Source: Beverwykella pulmonaria (Eukaryota > Ascomycota > Dothideomycetes > Pleosporales > Melanommataceae). Taken from it: a stretch of 64,000 nt of DNA. Below are positions 47,014-57,638 of this stretch, one piece after another; within the stretch, counting starts at the first letter, position 1, and every line of letters starts with the position of its first letter. Made by a program: the position numbers and the translations under genes. The notes beneath the pieces were generated by a model that was not told where the DNA came from, made no database searches, and worked only from the letters and a program-made list of their open reading frames with translations. The stretch is taken from the NCBI GenBank assembly GCA_001599595.1, contig BCHH01000005.1:848671-912670 (forward strand), written 5' to 3'.

Positions 47014-47343
47014 CTACCCTCGTGCTAGGGTTGGGTGAATATACTGATGGGTGCCTCGGATCAACAGCCATCGCACCAAGACTTGCTCCTCTACACCAGC
47101 TTCGTCACCCGCAGACTCATTACCATGCATGCTGCTATGTATCCATACTCTCAGCTCGTCTGAAGTAGAAATATTCCCTGAGTTAGAAAGAAAGAGATAA
47201 GGAATCGCCTTTCCTTCCTCGCTCAGGGAGTCAGCGACCTCATAGATCATCCATGACGTATTCCTTGCCGCGAGACCACTGATGAAGGCACTTGTGGATG
47301 CATTAGCAAATATAGCCTCTTGATCCAAGGGGTTGACCGCCAT
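47014..47343 (-). pseudogene. Remnant of an M14-type zinc carboxypeptidase
   Basis: A minus-strand frame with FISGLAARNTSWMIYEVADS and ELRVWIHSSMHGNESAGDEA. The segment IHSSMHGNESAGDE carries the M14 zinc site (His-x-x-Glu). The frame then departs from the family and stops at 47014. The catalytic Glu and third zinc ligand are absent, and I found no intron leading to a C-terminal half. It is best read as a truncated copy. The family call rests on one motif. Confidence 0.5.
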
Positions 47344-47948
47344 ACCCAGGTCCTGTTTACTAGTCGCGCGCCTTCAGTGGCCTCGGTCTATTCCGGTGCA
47401 GATGATGCATTTCTCAGAATTGTAGGACTGTACAGTGTGAAATTCAGCGCCAACAAAGCGGTCGGCTCAACAAGCTGAGAATCGAAATTGGCCGGAACGT
47501 GGTTCTTATCTATATCTTGTGTGTGCCATCGCCGTAGGAAGCAATCATCAGTAGCAACAAGACTACCATTTCTTCTTAATTGCAGGTCTTAGTCGTCACG
47601 CGTACGTGCGGATCTTCTCACACGCGCTCACCATGTTATAGCGTCCATCTCCCGCCTTCTACCGTTCATCTCCGCTATCGTCCACGGTTTTCATGATGAA
47701 ACCCAAAGTTGGTGCGTCACCGCAGACACCACAAACATCCTACTTGTGACACGGATGACATCTGCCCGTTGAGGTGTTTGCCAAGATCACCTCAGCCCTC
47801 TCGCTTGACAATGGTCTTCACCATCCGTATCCGTGGTCAGCGAGCCAAGACTAATAGTTGGCAATCTTGATAGTAGAATACAATTTCCAGCAAAGATCGT
47901 GAAACGTTATCCATATTTGGCAAAGTATTTCGCTTTAAGTAGGAGTTG
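47344..47948. other. Intergenic, no gene seen
   Basis: About 600 bp between the carboxypeptidase remnant and the stop of the Sld7-like gene. No supportable feature. Confidence 0.5.
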
Positions 47949-49607
47949 TTACGAAACGACTGCTCCTGGATGAATTTGCTCAGCTAACGTTTTGGGGGGC
48001 TCCTTGTCCCGTCTCCTGCTAATTGGCGAGCCTGTATGGACCTGGACGTCGTTGGTAGACTTTACTACTTTTATTCTGTTCCCACTGGGCATATCAAACG
48101 GGCTAGCCTCATGATGTGCTGCGTTGGGGATGCGAAGCCTGCTTTTGCTGCCAGGCGTAGCAAGTAGATCTGGGGGTTCTTCTCTCGGAAGCGACTGCAT
48201 GAGAGGATCGATACAGAAGATGGCGAGGAGCTTCTCAACCACATCGCGGAGGCGGTCGGCTTGAGCGTGAAGGGGCTTGGTAGATATGTGTTTCCTCTGG
48301 ATGTCATATTAGCTAGGCTGATGGAGTAGAATTCCCAAGTCAGGATACTCACGAATGCCAAAACGGCGCCCTTGTACGTTTGGTGGTAGATCAGTTTGTA
48401 CTCTTCGTCCTTGGAGGTTTCTTCGGCAATTTCTTCTGCACTGACTTGTTTGTTGGCCTCTACGCTTGGTGCAACAGAACCTTGTCTTGATTTGTTTTTC
48501 TTGCGCTGCTCGAGACCATACATGCGCATCGCGGCCATGACTACTCGCGACAAGGCTTCTTTGTTCCTAGTCTCGATGGCGGGTTCTTCGGGCTGCAAGG
48601 ATATTGTAGAAACACGGGAAAGTCCTGAGCGTTTGGTTTGGCCGTCTGGTAAACCTTTCCTACTTAACGGGCGAGTGTCTGAGGGTATACTAGGAGATCT
48701 AGACAGTTGTCGCGACGGAGGACGTGAAAGCATGCCATTTACAGATGGTGGCCGGGAATCCGGATATGGTGTGATCTTAGTATCAATGGAGAGAGACTTC
48801 CGATGCGTGTACGCAGACTGTGAGTCGTTTGCTTTCCCGGCTGCAGCAGCTACACCCTCGCCGCCTTTTCTTCGAGCCTTCTGTTGTAATTGTGTAGCCT
48901 CATCGAAAATATCTCGCTTTCGTTTCGGAGAGCCTGGCGTTGTGACATCGGAGAACGCAGAAGGAAGAAACTGAGATTCGTGTTCGATTATCGGCTCAGA
49001 CGCACTCAGCGCTGGAGAAAGTGGGGGGAACTGCAGCAGAGTCGCTCGGTGTAGAAGATCCGAAGACAGTGGTAGAGCGTGGACGCGAAGTTCAGGCAGG
49101 TTTGAGTGGGGGACATCCGGTGACGATGACGGTGGTGTTGGAAGGCTAAGTTTTGCGGAAGCAGCAACGGTCCCATAGATGAGCAGCTCTGTAATCCGAG
49201 GAGAGGCCCCCCTAGTGCTCTCTCCTTCCACTTGTACTAAGATGCCAATTGGCGACTGTGATCGAGCACATGTCCACCAATCCTGTACTCTCGCGTTTTC
49301 GGGCGCGTTGGACGCCGACGCGACTTTGCTCAGTAATATCGATTGGAACCATTGCTCTGTATCTTCGCTGGTAGTCCAAATATCCAGACTAGGCCCAGTG
49401 GCAAGATATAGAGGTATGCGTGCAGTGTCGACGATGGAGAGGAAGCGTAGAGAGGTTGTCGGGAGGGTGGGAGAAGACGCGCCGGCTGGCGACGCGAGCG
49501 TAATTTCTGCGACCGGTGAGTAGAGGACATGTGAGCTTGAACAAGTACTTACCTTTGATTGTAGTATTATCGGTGAGCAGAATGTCTCCGCTCCAAATAT
49601 CAGCCAT
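47949..49607 (-). CDS. Sld7-like DNA replication regulator
   Basis: A 518-residue protein from exons 49607-49553, 49506-48353 and 48296-47949; introns are 46 and 56 nt GT-AG and the frame closes. The N-terminal domain starts MADIWSGDILLTDNTTIK and includes YLATGPSLDIWTTSEDTEQW and SPIGILVQVEGE. A long Ser/Pro/Arg-rich disordered middle with a basic nuclear-import-like SPKRKRDIF follows. The C-terminal domain, EYKLIYHQTYKGAVLAF joined to LRDVVEKLLAIFCIDPL, resembles the Sld7 C-terminal domain. In yeast Sld7 binds Sld3 and helps load Cdc45 at origins. The family is poorly conserved in sequence, so this is a moderate call from domain layout; many SP/SR sites fit CDK control. Confidence 0.6.
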
Positions 49608-49929
49608 CTTGTGTTATTGGGAGAGGACTTTGGTGGATGTGTAGTCGGCTTCAACCGCTTCCGCCCCGGCTAAACCTGCCGTGATCATCGCGAGCGCACG
49701 TGATCCATCCCCAAGTTTAATGATACATCATCTTCCACATTTTCTATATTATCAACGCAATCCAAAGGAACCGTCAGTCTTGGATCTCACGCATTATTCT
49801 ATTCTTCTTGCGTACTACCAAGGATGCTGAACCTTCTCACAAAACCATACAGAAAAGTACGCTCTTCTATCAAACCAACATGGCCCCTCCAAGGCGAAAA
49901 TACCCCAATCACTAAGAGCCCCCTGTTCA
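49608..49929. other. Promoter-side intergenic region
   Basis: About 320 bp upstream of the Sld7-like gene. Nothing further recognised. Confidence 0.5.
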
Positions 49930-50440
49930 ACAAACTAATTGCAGAGCTTCGTATCTTGATTTATTAAGCTGCGCTTGGTGATTTCTATCGCTTCCTACAT
50001 ATTTGTCCAAGCTTTAAGAAGAAGCGCTCAAAGATCGCACATTCCCGTTGTACCGATAGTAACTCGCCATTTCCAACATGGCAGCATATGTTCTATGGTG
50101 ATGTGCTGCAGGATTTCATGCCTTTCAGGTACTCGGCGCATATTCGCTCCATTCGGTCGGATACGAAGCTGCTCTCGCTTCTCTTGACATGCCGTTTTGT
50201 GTAAGTTGCGCTGGATAATAATCATATCACATTTCTTCGCTTCTCACTTTCCTCTTAGTTACTTTGAAGCCCTTGCTATTCTATGCCATGGCAACATCTT
50301 CCACTTCCGCGGGGCACGGGGCCTGCTCGCATTCCGCTACAGCCTATCACGGTTTCGTTACTACTCTGAGACAAAGGCGTTACAACGAAGAAAGGCACGG
50401 AATGATAGATGTGAATGAAATGGGCATCAGGCCAAACCGC
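49930..50440 (+). pseudogene. Remnant of an F-box-like/DUF7730-type fungal protein
   Basis: ELRILIY, the usual fungal F-box-like helix, is followed directly by a TAA at about 49964. The reading resumes as AALGDFYRFLHICPSFKKK, LLSLLLTCRFV, an intron-like GTAAGT..TTAG, and then YFEALAILCHGNIFHFRGA, which matches the expected 'EALxLLYSxNxF' segment. The internal stop and the sudden end suggest a dead copy. Similar families are very numerous in ascomycete genomes. Confidence 0.45.
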
Positions 50441-51923
50441 TTCAAAATGTAAAATATTTGCTTTAGTAGTATTTGCGGACGGCCAGAAGAGCGGTCGTGG
50501 GAAGAATCATGTCTGGAGTGTGCTGCACGCTGTACACGAGCTTATTCTCCTTCTGTCACAACCTAGAGCACATTGTTGTCTTCCTGAAACTCCTCATAAC
50601 AGCCCGCAATGCACTTGACTAACTGCGTTTTGCCCCAACGATGAACTACTGCTTCAAGACACTGGGTCATTGCTCAAAGATGAAAAGTTCTTGCTCCAAA
50701 ACGACGGGTTGCTGTTATGAGACCATGGGTTGAAGAAACTGTGTATAGCCTGTTTCAAGGATAAGTTCTAGGCTCTAAATAGGTAAGGAAGATGACGGCT
50801 TACTTCTCTAGTAGGAGTTCGCGATGCACCTACTATATAATTATCTTGTTCGAGGTCTACTATACCAGCACTAGACTTAATGGGGAGGATGGGAGATAAC
50901 AGTGTAAGTGAGAAGGCTTGCTTTTTAAGTTTTCGTAATGAATTACACCATCACGCTCCTCACCCCGTTAGCTACAGAAGCTTCCGCAACCACTCCGGCT
51001 CCGGCCCCTACAACAATGCGTACATTAACTCCCGACCCAATATATACTCTCGGCCGACTAACGAAACTCTAGGAGTTTTAGCAGGCCCCGATTCCGTAAC
51101 CGCGATGAGGTGCGATGCCAGACTAAACATTGATTGTGAGATCGCACATCCATCTCTCCACCCTCTTACCATTCCTCTCTCGCTAACAATCCACCAGGCC
51201 AAGATCCAAACCTAAAGTGGAACTTCACATGCGAAGACGTAACGCTGAACACATTCATAGCCTCCGCCTCCGAAGCTCAATTCCTCTTTACGTGTCTCGA
51301 TTCCCTCGACTCATCCTACCGCGGTCCGTGGATCTCCAATCGTAGGGGCTATACTTGCGTCTCATAACTTCGCCGTCGTGGGAGAAACGGCGATCAAACT
51401 TGGCTTCACGCCGGCGGGCGGAGTAAGCGGGGCGACGCCGATACGAGAGAAAGAGGTGACATTCAAAAACTTGTGAATTTACGTGGATAGCTTTTTGGAT
51501 GTTTTTTGGTGGAGGGGAGGGTGCAGGGAAGGGTCGGAATTCCTGATAGGCTTCAGGGCGTGTTTAATATGGAGAATTCTAAGATATTTACTGGGTTGTT
51601 TAGGTCTCAGGTCGAGATCATGGAGCTTGGGGCGAAGGAAGGGGAGGAGATGTTGGTACTGTCAACAGTGAGCTTTGTTTGAGATCTATCAGCCGCTGGT
51701 AGATCCAGGCTAGATACATATTTATAAGTAACAGGTTTGGAAAAAGTGCAGCAACGTTGATTCGAACTTCTTGTTGTATTATCTCATTACTGTTTCCCCC
51801 CGACCCCCCTTTGTCAATTGGCTAGCGCTGAATGGAGTTGATAGACTGATCATCGTTCTGTTCCATTACCATACCCACACCATTACACCTCCACACCGGG
51901 CAACTACCACACTCGATCGACCA
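50441..51923. other. Intergenic with coding-like scraps
   Basis: About 1.5 kb. Near 51190-51370 a frame reads LKWNFTCEDVTLNTFIASAS and SEAQFLFTCLDSLDSSYRGP. A second frame at about 51340-51476 reads ASHNFAVVGETAIKLGFTPA ending NL-stop. They look like exons or fragments of a broken gene I cannot identify. A 62-codon plus frame follows at 51483. No intact gene could be assembled. Confidence 0.35.
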
Positions 51924-52575
51924 TCAAGCCACCAAGTCCAAAATGCGCATTTCCCCAATTCCAATCACACCATCGCCATTGACATCATGTCTACTCCATG
52001 TTAGCGTATCCCCCTCCCTGCACAAAATCTTAACTTGCCTATCAAAATGCGCTCTCGCTCCTTCCCCATCCGCCCACCCCTGCTTCGCCAAAAACTGATC
52101 ATACCTGAAATATCCCTTTCCCTCCTTATCTACCTCCGTAAAGATCTGCTCATCAGATATCGCAGTCCCCCTCTTAAACACATTCCTTGCAATTCTCACC
52201 GCCAACGGCTCAGGCACAGGCTCATCCACGATCTCCGCCTCCTCGGTAGGATTACACTGCTCATAACAGTGCACGAAGCATTGCTGGTCGAGCCACTTCC
52301 ATTCTCGTGGGTCCGTAGGTGGTGGGGGACACTCTTCGATGCAGAGGGAGAGGCAGCGGTCAGGGCATGTGGCTGCGCAGCCTTTAGAGACGTCAGTTTA
52401 GACCAATAAGAAACCTTTGGGAGGGAAGTTGCTTCCCTTCCTCACAGTTGCAGCAGAATATGTTGCAGCCCCCGCTTCCGCAGCAGCTGTCGATGCCATC
52501 GGAGCCACAGCATTCTGCCGCAACGTAGCAGGTCGAGATGATTGCTGTGATGAAGATGAGGATGGAGTATCGCAT
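51924..52575 (-). CDS. Small secreted cysteine-rich protein with EF-hand-like motif
   Basis: A 195-residue protein from exons 52575-52446 and 52381-51924 (64-nt GTGAGG..AAAG intron); the frame closes. The first 20 residues (MRYSILIFITAIISTCYVAA) are a classic signal peptide. The mature N-terminus is packed with cysteines, with CC doublets (ECCGSDGIDSCCGSGGC, CCNCCAATCPDRC) and more in CIEECPPPPTD and CFVHCYEQC. The second half is acidic and cysteine-poor except for one Cys. It ends with HDVNGDGVIGIGEM, a canonical EF-hand calcium loop (DxNxDGxIxxxE). No database family is recognised. Secreted, cysteine-rich and short, it meets the usual description of a fungal effector candidate, but no plant-related function can be read from the sequence. 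Confidence 0.72.
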
Positions 52576-53388
52576 GGCCTTTGAGTTAGGACTGATGGGT
52601 TGAAGGGATTTTGCAGGGAGCTTGAGAGACAGGTTGTTCTCTTATGTTCCTTCATTCCTGTCCTTCATTCCTCATTCCGCCCCGTGTGCCACGTAGCGAT
52701 AGAGCATTCCATGACATGTACCATGGATCGATCCATTCCTCATTTTTCTTTCGTCATATAGCAGATTGAGAATCGCCATGGCAGCAAATGGGGGCGATCG
52801 AGAATCTAGGTGTTGCGTCCTTGAGCAGAGCAAAAAGCCTTTTTAGTAGTTGAAATCACGGTGATTAAACATTAAGTAGTTGTCGGGATCAAATTCAGGA
52901 AGTCAACAGTCACACGCTGTAACTTACAGGACAAACACAACTTCGTATATCTGCTTGCTCTACCAGTCCCCCTCCATCTTCGACCGCCCTCGCGCCCTTT
53001 CACAGCCTGACAAACTTGGCAAAGCAACACCCACCGTCCATCCTTCATCGCGTGATTTCCATTTATGGTGAACTGACTCACTACTCGCTGCCGAAAGAGG
53101 CTAAGGCCGGGGTTGTCGGGTTTCTGAGGACGCGTGATCCCGTGCTGACGTGTGGACGTGAAGTGGGGGCTGTTCTTGGCGAGGCCTACATAAACACGAC
53201 CCATTTCCTTCGTGTAAACTGAAGCTCCAATTCAAAAGGCCCATTTCTAGCAACGCCACGTTCAATTTCACACAGAAACAACCCTCAACAACCGTATTCA
53301 AAGGTTGGCTCATCCCTCGCATTCAACGAACCGCCTTTCATCCAATTCGCTCAGCTTAACACCAACACACCCCACCACCGACATTACC
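52576..53388. other. Divergent intergenic region
   Basis: About 810 bp between the divergent cysteine-rich and DUF4267 genes, so both promoters lie here. Frames of up to 110 codons overlap with no motif. The pyrimidine-rich CACCAACACACCCCACCACC leader precedes the DUF4267 start. Confidence 0.5.
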
Positions 53389-53781
53389 ATGGGCCTCTCT
53401 ACAATGCCCATTCTCCGCTACCTCGCCACCATCTTCGGCGCCATAACCTTTGGCTTCGGCATAAACTACGTCTTCAACCCGCACTCGGCCTACGGCATCT
53501 TTGAATTCCCCTACATGTCCAACCCGTCCGACCAGGACATCATGAACAGCGTCATGATCCTCTACGGCGCCAAGGATCTTTTCATGGGCATTGCGATTTG
53601 GGCGGCGGCATGGCTGGGCACGAGGAGGAGCGCGGGGGTTATTCTGATGGCGGCGAGTGGGGCGGCGGGCATCGATGGCTATATTGTGAACAAAGTAACG
53701 GGGGGAGGCGAGTGGAATCACTGGGGATATGGGAGTGTGATGGGGCTCTTAGGGCTGGCCATGACGGGAGTGCTGGGGTAG
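53389..53781 (+). CDS. DUF4267-type small membrane protein
   Basis: An intronless 130-residue protein with four predicted membrane helices (ILRYLATIFGAITFGFGINY; ILYGAKDLFMGIAIWAAAWL; AGVILMAASGAAGIDGYIV; GSVMGLLGLAMTGVLG). Landmarks FGINYVFNPHSAYGIFEF and the GAKDLFMGIAI helix match the DUF4267 family, widespread in ascomycetes and of unknown function. The ATG at 53389 (ACCATGG context) is preferred over upstream in-frame non-ATG codons. Confidence 0.8.
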   Translation: MGLSTMPILRYLATIFGAITFGFGINYVFNPHSAYGIFEFPYMSNPSDQDIMNSVMILYGAKDLFMGIAIWAAAWLGTRRSAGVILMAASGAAGIDGYIVNKVTGGGEWNHWGYGSVMGLLGLAMTGVLG

Positions 53782-53931
53782 ATGCACTGAGTGGGAGGCA
53801 ATTGAGAAGCAAAGGGCAGGAGAGTTATCGTAGGAGGAGAAAAGAGTGTGTTCGTGTAACTTTCAGTATTCCTTTTATGCCGCGCTATCGGGTAGCAGAT
53901 GCTTCCAAGATCATTTTCTCCACCCGTCACT

Positions 53932-55319
53932 CTAATCGATGACCATTGGAGTCGAACGCTCACCATCAGGCGTAATATCTACAGCCTGACTAACTTCAAT
54001 AAAGTCCTCGAGCTCCTCGCTCGTCGTCTTCAGCTTCTCCTTCACAGCTGTTACACCCTCGAACCCAACAATATGACGCGCAGGCGGGTTATCATGGCCC
54101 CCAATCGCCGTAAGCGCAAATACCGTTTCCGCAATCAGCGAAGCCTTAACAGGCTGCGGCAACGGAGGGTACAACGAAGTCACCGTATCCGAACTAAGCA
54201 GATCGCCCGTTGAAGGCTCATGCATCGTCGCATCTGGACTGGTTGTTGATGTGCTGTCCGTCGGTGACTTGTCGTCGCCGAAGGCGGAGGGGTTGTTGAC
54301 TCGGTCGAGTTTGTCCAGGAGACTCGAGAAGATTTCGCGGGCAAGGGGAGCAGGATTCTCAGCTTGCGAGTACTCTAGCAGAGGAGGTACAGACGTCATG
54401 CGGTTGGTGAGGACGTTGACTTCCATGTTGGCTTGCACGATGGACATTTTGACATTGAAGGGGGCGATTTCGTAGGCAAGACTCTATATTTTGGTGAGCA
54501 TGTTCCTGCGCAAATTCGGGGAGGGGATGGTACATCGCAGTATCCCTCAATCGCCCACTGGGATGAGCAGTACATGCCCAGTCCTGGTGTTCCTAGATGG
54601 CCAGCTGCTCACGGTTAACGTCTCTTCCGGCCCGAAAGCGAGAGAGCCTCACTTATCCCGGTTAACATCACGATATGGCCATTCTTCCTCTGACGCATGA
54701 TGGGCAAGACGGCTTTGATGATGTTGACATTTGCAAAGAAGTTTGTTTCGAACGTCTCCTGGATGAGAGAGATTGTACGGCTGCTTTGGGCCAGCTCCTC
54801 GACAGCCCCAATGACGGCTGCGAGCATCCATAGGTTAACACAACATGGTAGCGCTCGTAGCTGGGTAGAAGCTTTACCTTCACTGGTGCTACCCAACAGC
54901 ACATCAATTCGGCCAAACGCTTCAACAGCCTCAGCGACAGCAGATTGACACTGGCTTACGATTCTATCTCAAGGCTGGTTTCAGCCTCCCTTTCTCTTTC
55001 AAAAAACAATCTCCGTCACGCCTTACCTCGCATCTAGGCCAACAACTCTCAGCCTCTCCCTCCTCCGCTCAGTCTTCTTGACTTCTTCCAAGAATACTCG
55101 AAAATCTTCGCTCGGGCCTTCTCTTTTCTCGAACTCGATCGGCACCACGCCGGCGACCACATAGTCGCCATGATCCAGCACTTGCTTTGCCAGTGCGATC
55201 GCAGTTGGCGATGTTCCGGTTGTGATGAACCAGACACGAGGCGCGTTATGGGGTGGGAAATGGGGAGACTTTGGGCGCGGGGGCCGGGCTGATGATTGTG
55301 CGCTATTCTGTTGCGTCAT
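53932..55319 (-). CDS. Divergent short-chain dehydrogenase-like protein lacking catalytic Lys
   Basis: A 385-residue protein from exons 55319-55027, 54954-54878, 54817-54653, 54604-54534 and 54483-53932; introns 48-72 nt GT-AG, frame exact. The Rossmann start is VWFITTGTSPTAIALAKQVL, so the usual glycine motif TGxxxGxG is missing. The NAG strand position reads IDVLLGSTSE. Helix FETNFFANVNIIKAVLPIM and strand GHIVMLTGITG are normal SDR. At the active site it has Tyr190-Cys-Ser-Ser-Gln194 (MYCSSQWAIEG): glutamine replaces the catalytic lysine. The C-terminal domain (LAYEIAPFNVKMSIVQANME) is typical of the fungal SDR group. Likely inactive or non-enzymatic; neighbouring genes give no clear role. 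Confidence 0.78.
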
Positions 55320-56134
55320 GCTGGGGGAGGGTAAGACGACAGCTTCATTGTCTCAGACGAAACGCACATTCATTGTGGAATACAAGTCATACTTTGGCCC
55401 TGCACAGCGGACGCCCTGAGGCTGCGGGGACGGCAGCTCAATTGCCTAACGCCGATCCGCGCTAATTAGGCAGAAACGGTGTTAGCGTTTTCGCCTCAAT
55501 GACCCCTACCATTTTATCACACGTTCACCACCACGCCCTTTAAGTGATGATATTTTGAAAGTGGCCAAGGTATCTCTGTGCACAGCCCCTAGGAAGAGAT
55601 AGAAGATGTATTCTAGTATCGAGCACGATTATACTTTGCTTTGGAAGGGATAGATAGTATATCCGCAAAGTCTTCATCTGGGGAAAGACGCCTTTCATCA
55701 CCGCTCTTCGAGGTATGATCGCACCTTTCCTCGACTCTCAATCTTCTCTTCTTCCCAGCCACAATATTTCTCGTAGCCTTCCCCTAGCTCCCTCGATTCA
55801 GTCCTTTCAATTGGTGGCCGCCCGCCTTTCCCTTTTCCCGTTCCTTTCCTTCACACCATCTGACCTTTTCAATCCCCAATTCTACATTTATCCTTGCTTT
55901 AGTAGCACACAGCTCTACTTTCCTGATACCAATTCGTCATGTCTACCATGATGTATAACACATGCAATCTCGGTCTCGCTAACACCGACTGAAAGACAGT
56001 TCTCACTGGTTCAGACATCCAAGAATCGTGGCCCGCTAAACCGAGCTAACGACTGTCACAACTGGATCGAGAAAACCAACCATTACACCGGCGGCGTTCG
56101 CAAGCAAAAGACTGTGTCCGAGAAGTCCAGAGGC
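55320..56134. other. Divergent intergenic region with Elp5 leader
   Basis: About 815 bp. The right part (55700-56134) is pyrimidine-rich and contains ATGs near 55938, which may be 5' UTR or short upstream frames of the Elp5 message, possibly spliced. No other gene is seen. Confidence 0.5.
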
Positions 56135-57154
56135 ATGGCTCGTCCTACTACAGCTGCGCAGTACCAGCGCCACTCCATCCACCTCATGACCAATGTTCTC
56201 AACCTGCGCACCAGTGCTTCTCCGTTCACTGTCATTCTTGACGACCTAAATCAATGTGCTCAGCCACTCATTGGCGAGATCATGCGCCGCGCAGTGTCTC
56301 GCAACATTAACGTCGTCCACCTCTCCTTCGAAGCAGTGTCGGGTGTTCACCCAACCATTCGCACCATCCCTGGCTGGGGCGAGCACACTGGCGATGAGAT
56401 CCTTCAAGAGATCGAGAAAGCCATGGCCGACTTCAAAGAGAGTGTCGTTATCGTCGACTCCCTCTACGATCTCCTCAACCTCAAGAACATCGACATGAGC
56501 GCCCTCTTCAATCTTGTATCCGTTAAATATACCTCCACCCTCATCGGCGTCTACCACCAGGACATCACGACCGCCCATTACTCCGAGAACGCCTACGCTC
56601 CACAAACACTCGACGTCATCAAGTACATGGCCACGACCGTCATCACCTGCAAGTCGTTCGCCCACATGCTTGCTAAAAAAGCTGCCAAAGAGCGCAGCCT
56701 CGCTGAACCGACCCACGGCCTTCTCCAAGGCGCTGAAGGTATCGTCCAATGCCTCGACGCGAACGACCATCGTGGCATCGTCCTCGAAGGAGAGTTTCGT
56801 CGCAAGTCCGGCCGCCCCGAATCCGAGACCTTTTTCCTCCGTTCTGCTCGAGGCAGCGACTACAACGCACCGACCCCAGGCATGCTCGTCGGCACACTGA
56901 AGAAAGAGTTCCTCGTCCTGCTCAACGAGGTTCCGGCCTACGGCAGCAAGGACACCATGATGCTGGCCAATACTGCTACTGATGAGGTCAAATCTACCTT
57001 CAATCTAGGTCTCACCGAGAAGCAGAAGGAGGCTCGTGAGGGTGTTGTCCTTCCGTACTTCGACGCACAGAAGGGCGAGGGTGGTGAGGGTGGTCGCATC
57101 CTCTACGATATGGGCGAGGAGGACGACTTCGATGAAGAGGAAGACGAGATTTGA
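56135..57154 (+). CDS. ELP5: Elongator complex subunit Elp5
   Basis: A 339-residue subunit of the Elongator Elp456 sub-complex, which is needed for wobble-uridine modification of tRNA. No intron within the coding part. It reads TVILDDLNQCAQPLIGEIMR, NINVVHLSFEAVSGVHP, VVIVDSLYDLLNL and MLVGTLKKEFLVLLNEVPAY, a RecA-like fold without Walker motif. The C-terminus KSTFNLGLTEKQKEAREGVV, LPYFDAQKG and GGRILYDMGEEDDFDEEEDE is the conserved acidic tail. The upstream frame extends without ATG to 56114, so the first Met (56135) was chosen; an additional upstream spliced exon cannot be excluded. Length is near yeast Elp5 (309). Confidence 0.9.
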   Translation: MARPTTAAQYQRHSIHLMTNVLNLRTSASPFTVILDDLNQCAQPLIGEIMRRAVSRNINVVHLSFEAVSGVHPTIRTIPGWGEHTGDEILQEIEKAMADFKESVVIVDSLYDLLNLKNIDMSALFNLVSVKYTSTLIGVYHQDITTAHYSENAYAPQTLDVIKYMATTVITCKSFAHMLAKKAAKERSLAEPTHGLLQGAEGIVQCLDANDHRGIVLEGEFRRKSGRPESETFFLRSARGSDYNAPTPGMLVGTLKKEFLVLLNEVPAYGSKDTMMLANTATDEVKSTFNLGLTEKQKEAREGVVLPYFDAQKGEGGEGGRILYDMGEEDDFDEEEDEI

Positions 57155-57638
57155 GCGACCTATACAAGATCTAGACGAGATAGGACAATGAAATGGTGAG
57201 AGAAATGAACGAGGAACAGAATGGAATCGGAGTGCGCACTACCTGCTTCGAACAGGGCGGCGAGGGAGTGAGAGCGGTAAGCGGTTTGCACTTGCTTTCA
57301 ACATGCTTTGGCGTTTTAAGGTTACATGGATCACGGATCACTGATGCCTTTGGGTATACCTATGCATAGTATGGTCGTATCTGGGAACCTATTTTTCTTC
57401 TTCAATGGTACTGCGAACAGAAGTAGTCACAAACGTTAAACTTTTGAGCTGCCTCTCCGTGATACTGATTATATGATACTTGAACAGCTTCTACTTCTTT
57501 AAATCCGGAATGGTGAATAAAAGAGGTACTATACGCGCACGGGCCCAGAACAAATCACTTGGCAGGCTTCCAATCCATCACCACTTTCATTCTCCCAACA
57601 ACTCCATCCACCCTCCTCCACCAACACATTCACACAAA
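57155..57638. other. Intergenic, Elp5 3' flank and SNRNP27 leader
   Basis: About 480 bp in a head-to-tail pair. No coding sequence or element recognised. Confidence 0.5.

Noticed and set aside
48396..48974. Plus-strand frame within the Sld7-like gene
   Set aside because: Antisense to the coding strand; no domain.
56246..56770. Minus-strand frame opposite Elp5
   Set aside because: Antisense shadow of a conserved gene.
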